Shown here one piece after another: positions 63,658 through 64,000 of a stretch of 64,000 nucleotides of DNA. Within the stretch, counting starts at the first letter, position 1; the number at the start of each line of letters is the position of its first letter. This DNA comes from Enhygromyxa salina (GTDB lineage Bacteria; Myxococcota_A; Polyangia; Nannocystales; Nannocystaceae), in contig NZ_PVNL01000057.1 of assembly GCF_002994635.1 (NCBI RefSeq), positions 186,001 to 250,000 on the forward strand, in the 5' to 3' direction. Below the pieces are notes generated by a model. The model did no database searches. It was not told the DNA's origin and saw only the letters and a program-made list of their open reading frames with translations. Made by a program: the position numbers and the translations under genes.

Positions 63658-64000
63658 TCAGCGAACGCCGATGAACGCCTGGTCCGCGTCGATCAGGTCA
63701 CCAAGGGTCACGCGCACGACCTGTCCGCGGATCGACGAGGTGGTCCCCGGCCCGCTGCCGTCGACGATGTAGGCGACGTTCGACTGAGGCCCGGGGACGA
63801 TTCGGATCGGGTAGGTCACCGGCCGAGCTTCGAGGGTGAGCTGGTCGGCGAAGGCGCCGTAGCCGGTGCCGAGCCGCCACTCCACGCGGTAGCCCCGAGG
63901 GATCCGCGAGCGCCTGAACCTGGCCGCTTCGGCCGGCCAGATCGCGTCTTCCCAGGTCGCGGTTGCCAGGCTCGGGACGTCCGCGCTGAGGGTCTCGAGC
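63658..64000 (-). CDS. C-terminal part of an unidentified protein (truncated by window edge)
   Basis: The last 113 residues of a frame that runs out of the window (ETLSADVPSLATATWEDAIW near the edge, ending DADQAFIGVR). Beta-rich in appearance, with ARPVTYPIRIVPGPQSNVAY and VDGSGPGTTSSIRGQVVRVT. No family recognised; probably a secreted or envelope protein. It ends 81 bases upstream of the FHA gene start on the same strand. Confidence 0.6.
   Translation of the reverse strand, partial: LETLSADVPSLATATWEDAIWPAEAARFRRSRIPRGYRVEWRLGTGYGAFADQLTLEARPVTYPIRIVPGPQSNVAYIVDGSGPGTTSSIRGQVVRVTLGDLIDADQAFIGVR

Overview
The window looks like chromosomal DNA from a myxobacterium (phylum Myxococcota), possibly of the Nannocystis/Enhygromyxa/Plesiocystis group. 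The evidence is very high GC, dense genes with many four-base start/stop overlaps, three membrane-anchored eukaryote-like Ser/Thr kinases, FHA proteins, an FHA-GAF-sigma54 activator, Cys-rich and FG-GAP lipoproteins, and an IF3 gene with an ATC start and a long acidic tail like the Myxococcus Dsg protein. The genus is inference only. I see no phage, insertion sequence, integrase or CRISPR array.

Layout. 1-5.4 kb: squalene genes hpnC (cut by the window edge), hpnD and hpnE, with an FG-GAP lipoprotein and a TPR-like membrane protein between hpnD and hpnE. 5.4-8 kb: a lipoprotein, then anmK coupled to a KdsC-like phosphatase on the minus strand. 8.2-10.6 kb: a soluble receiver / HisKA_2-like kinase / receiver-LuxR relay joined by stop-start overlaps, facing a single-domain receiver. 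10.6-16.7 kb: an LpxH-like phosphoesterase, a large membrane Fe-S oxidoreductase coupled to bolA, and a gamma-glutamyltransferase lipoprotein. 16.9-17.2 kb: tRNA-Gln and tRNA-Glu with a strong terminator. 17.2-29.7 kb: an N-formylglutamate amidohydrolase, a tandem pair of TPR/two-TM membrane proteins, a radical SAM protein, a polytopic membrane protein, an L,D-transpeptidase cluster, a lone ABC ATPase, a 75-bp tandem repeat, and surE-apt.

29.7-33.1 kb: tRNA-Pro, a 59-71 bp repeat array, the minus-strand translation cluster infC-rpmI-rplT-ihfA-merR (pheST absent), and tRNA-Val. 33.2-43.4 kb: an acyl-CoA synthetase, then a plus-strand signalling/envelope block: Ser/Thr kinase, TPR/two-TM protein, FHA-GAF-AAA+ activator, and two overlapping Cys-rich lipoproteins. 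43.6-54.7 kb: a small membrane ORF coupled to a 1319-residue DEAD-box helicase with a huge disordered insert and a DbpA-like RNA-binding domain, an M14 carboxypeptidase, two tandem Ser/Thr kinases, and hutH. 54.7-64 kb: a GT-C-like membrane protein overlapping a degenerate M1-peptidase/beta-barrel protein, a divergent OmpA-domain outer-membrane protein, an intergenic region with tandem and inverted repeats, an FHA protein, and a gene truncated by the right edge.

The most novel-looking signals are: (i) a recurring architecture (signal peptide, TPR-like region, two TM helices, basic linker, C-terminal Pro-Gly-Gly...Arg-Phe type motif) in four genes; (ii) a peptidase-like protein without its zinc site, apparently fused to an outer-membrane barrel; (iii) the helicase fusion; and (iv) the kinase/FHA-sigma54/lipoprotein block.
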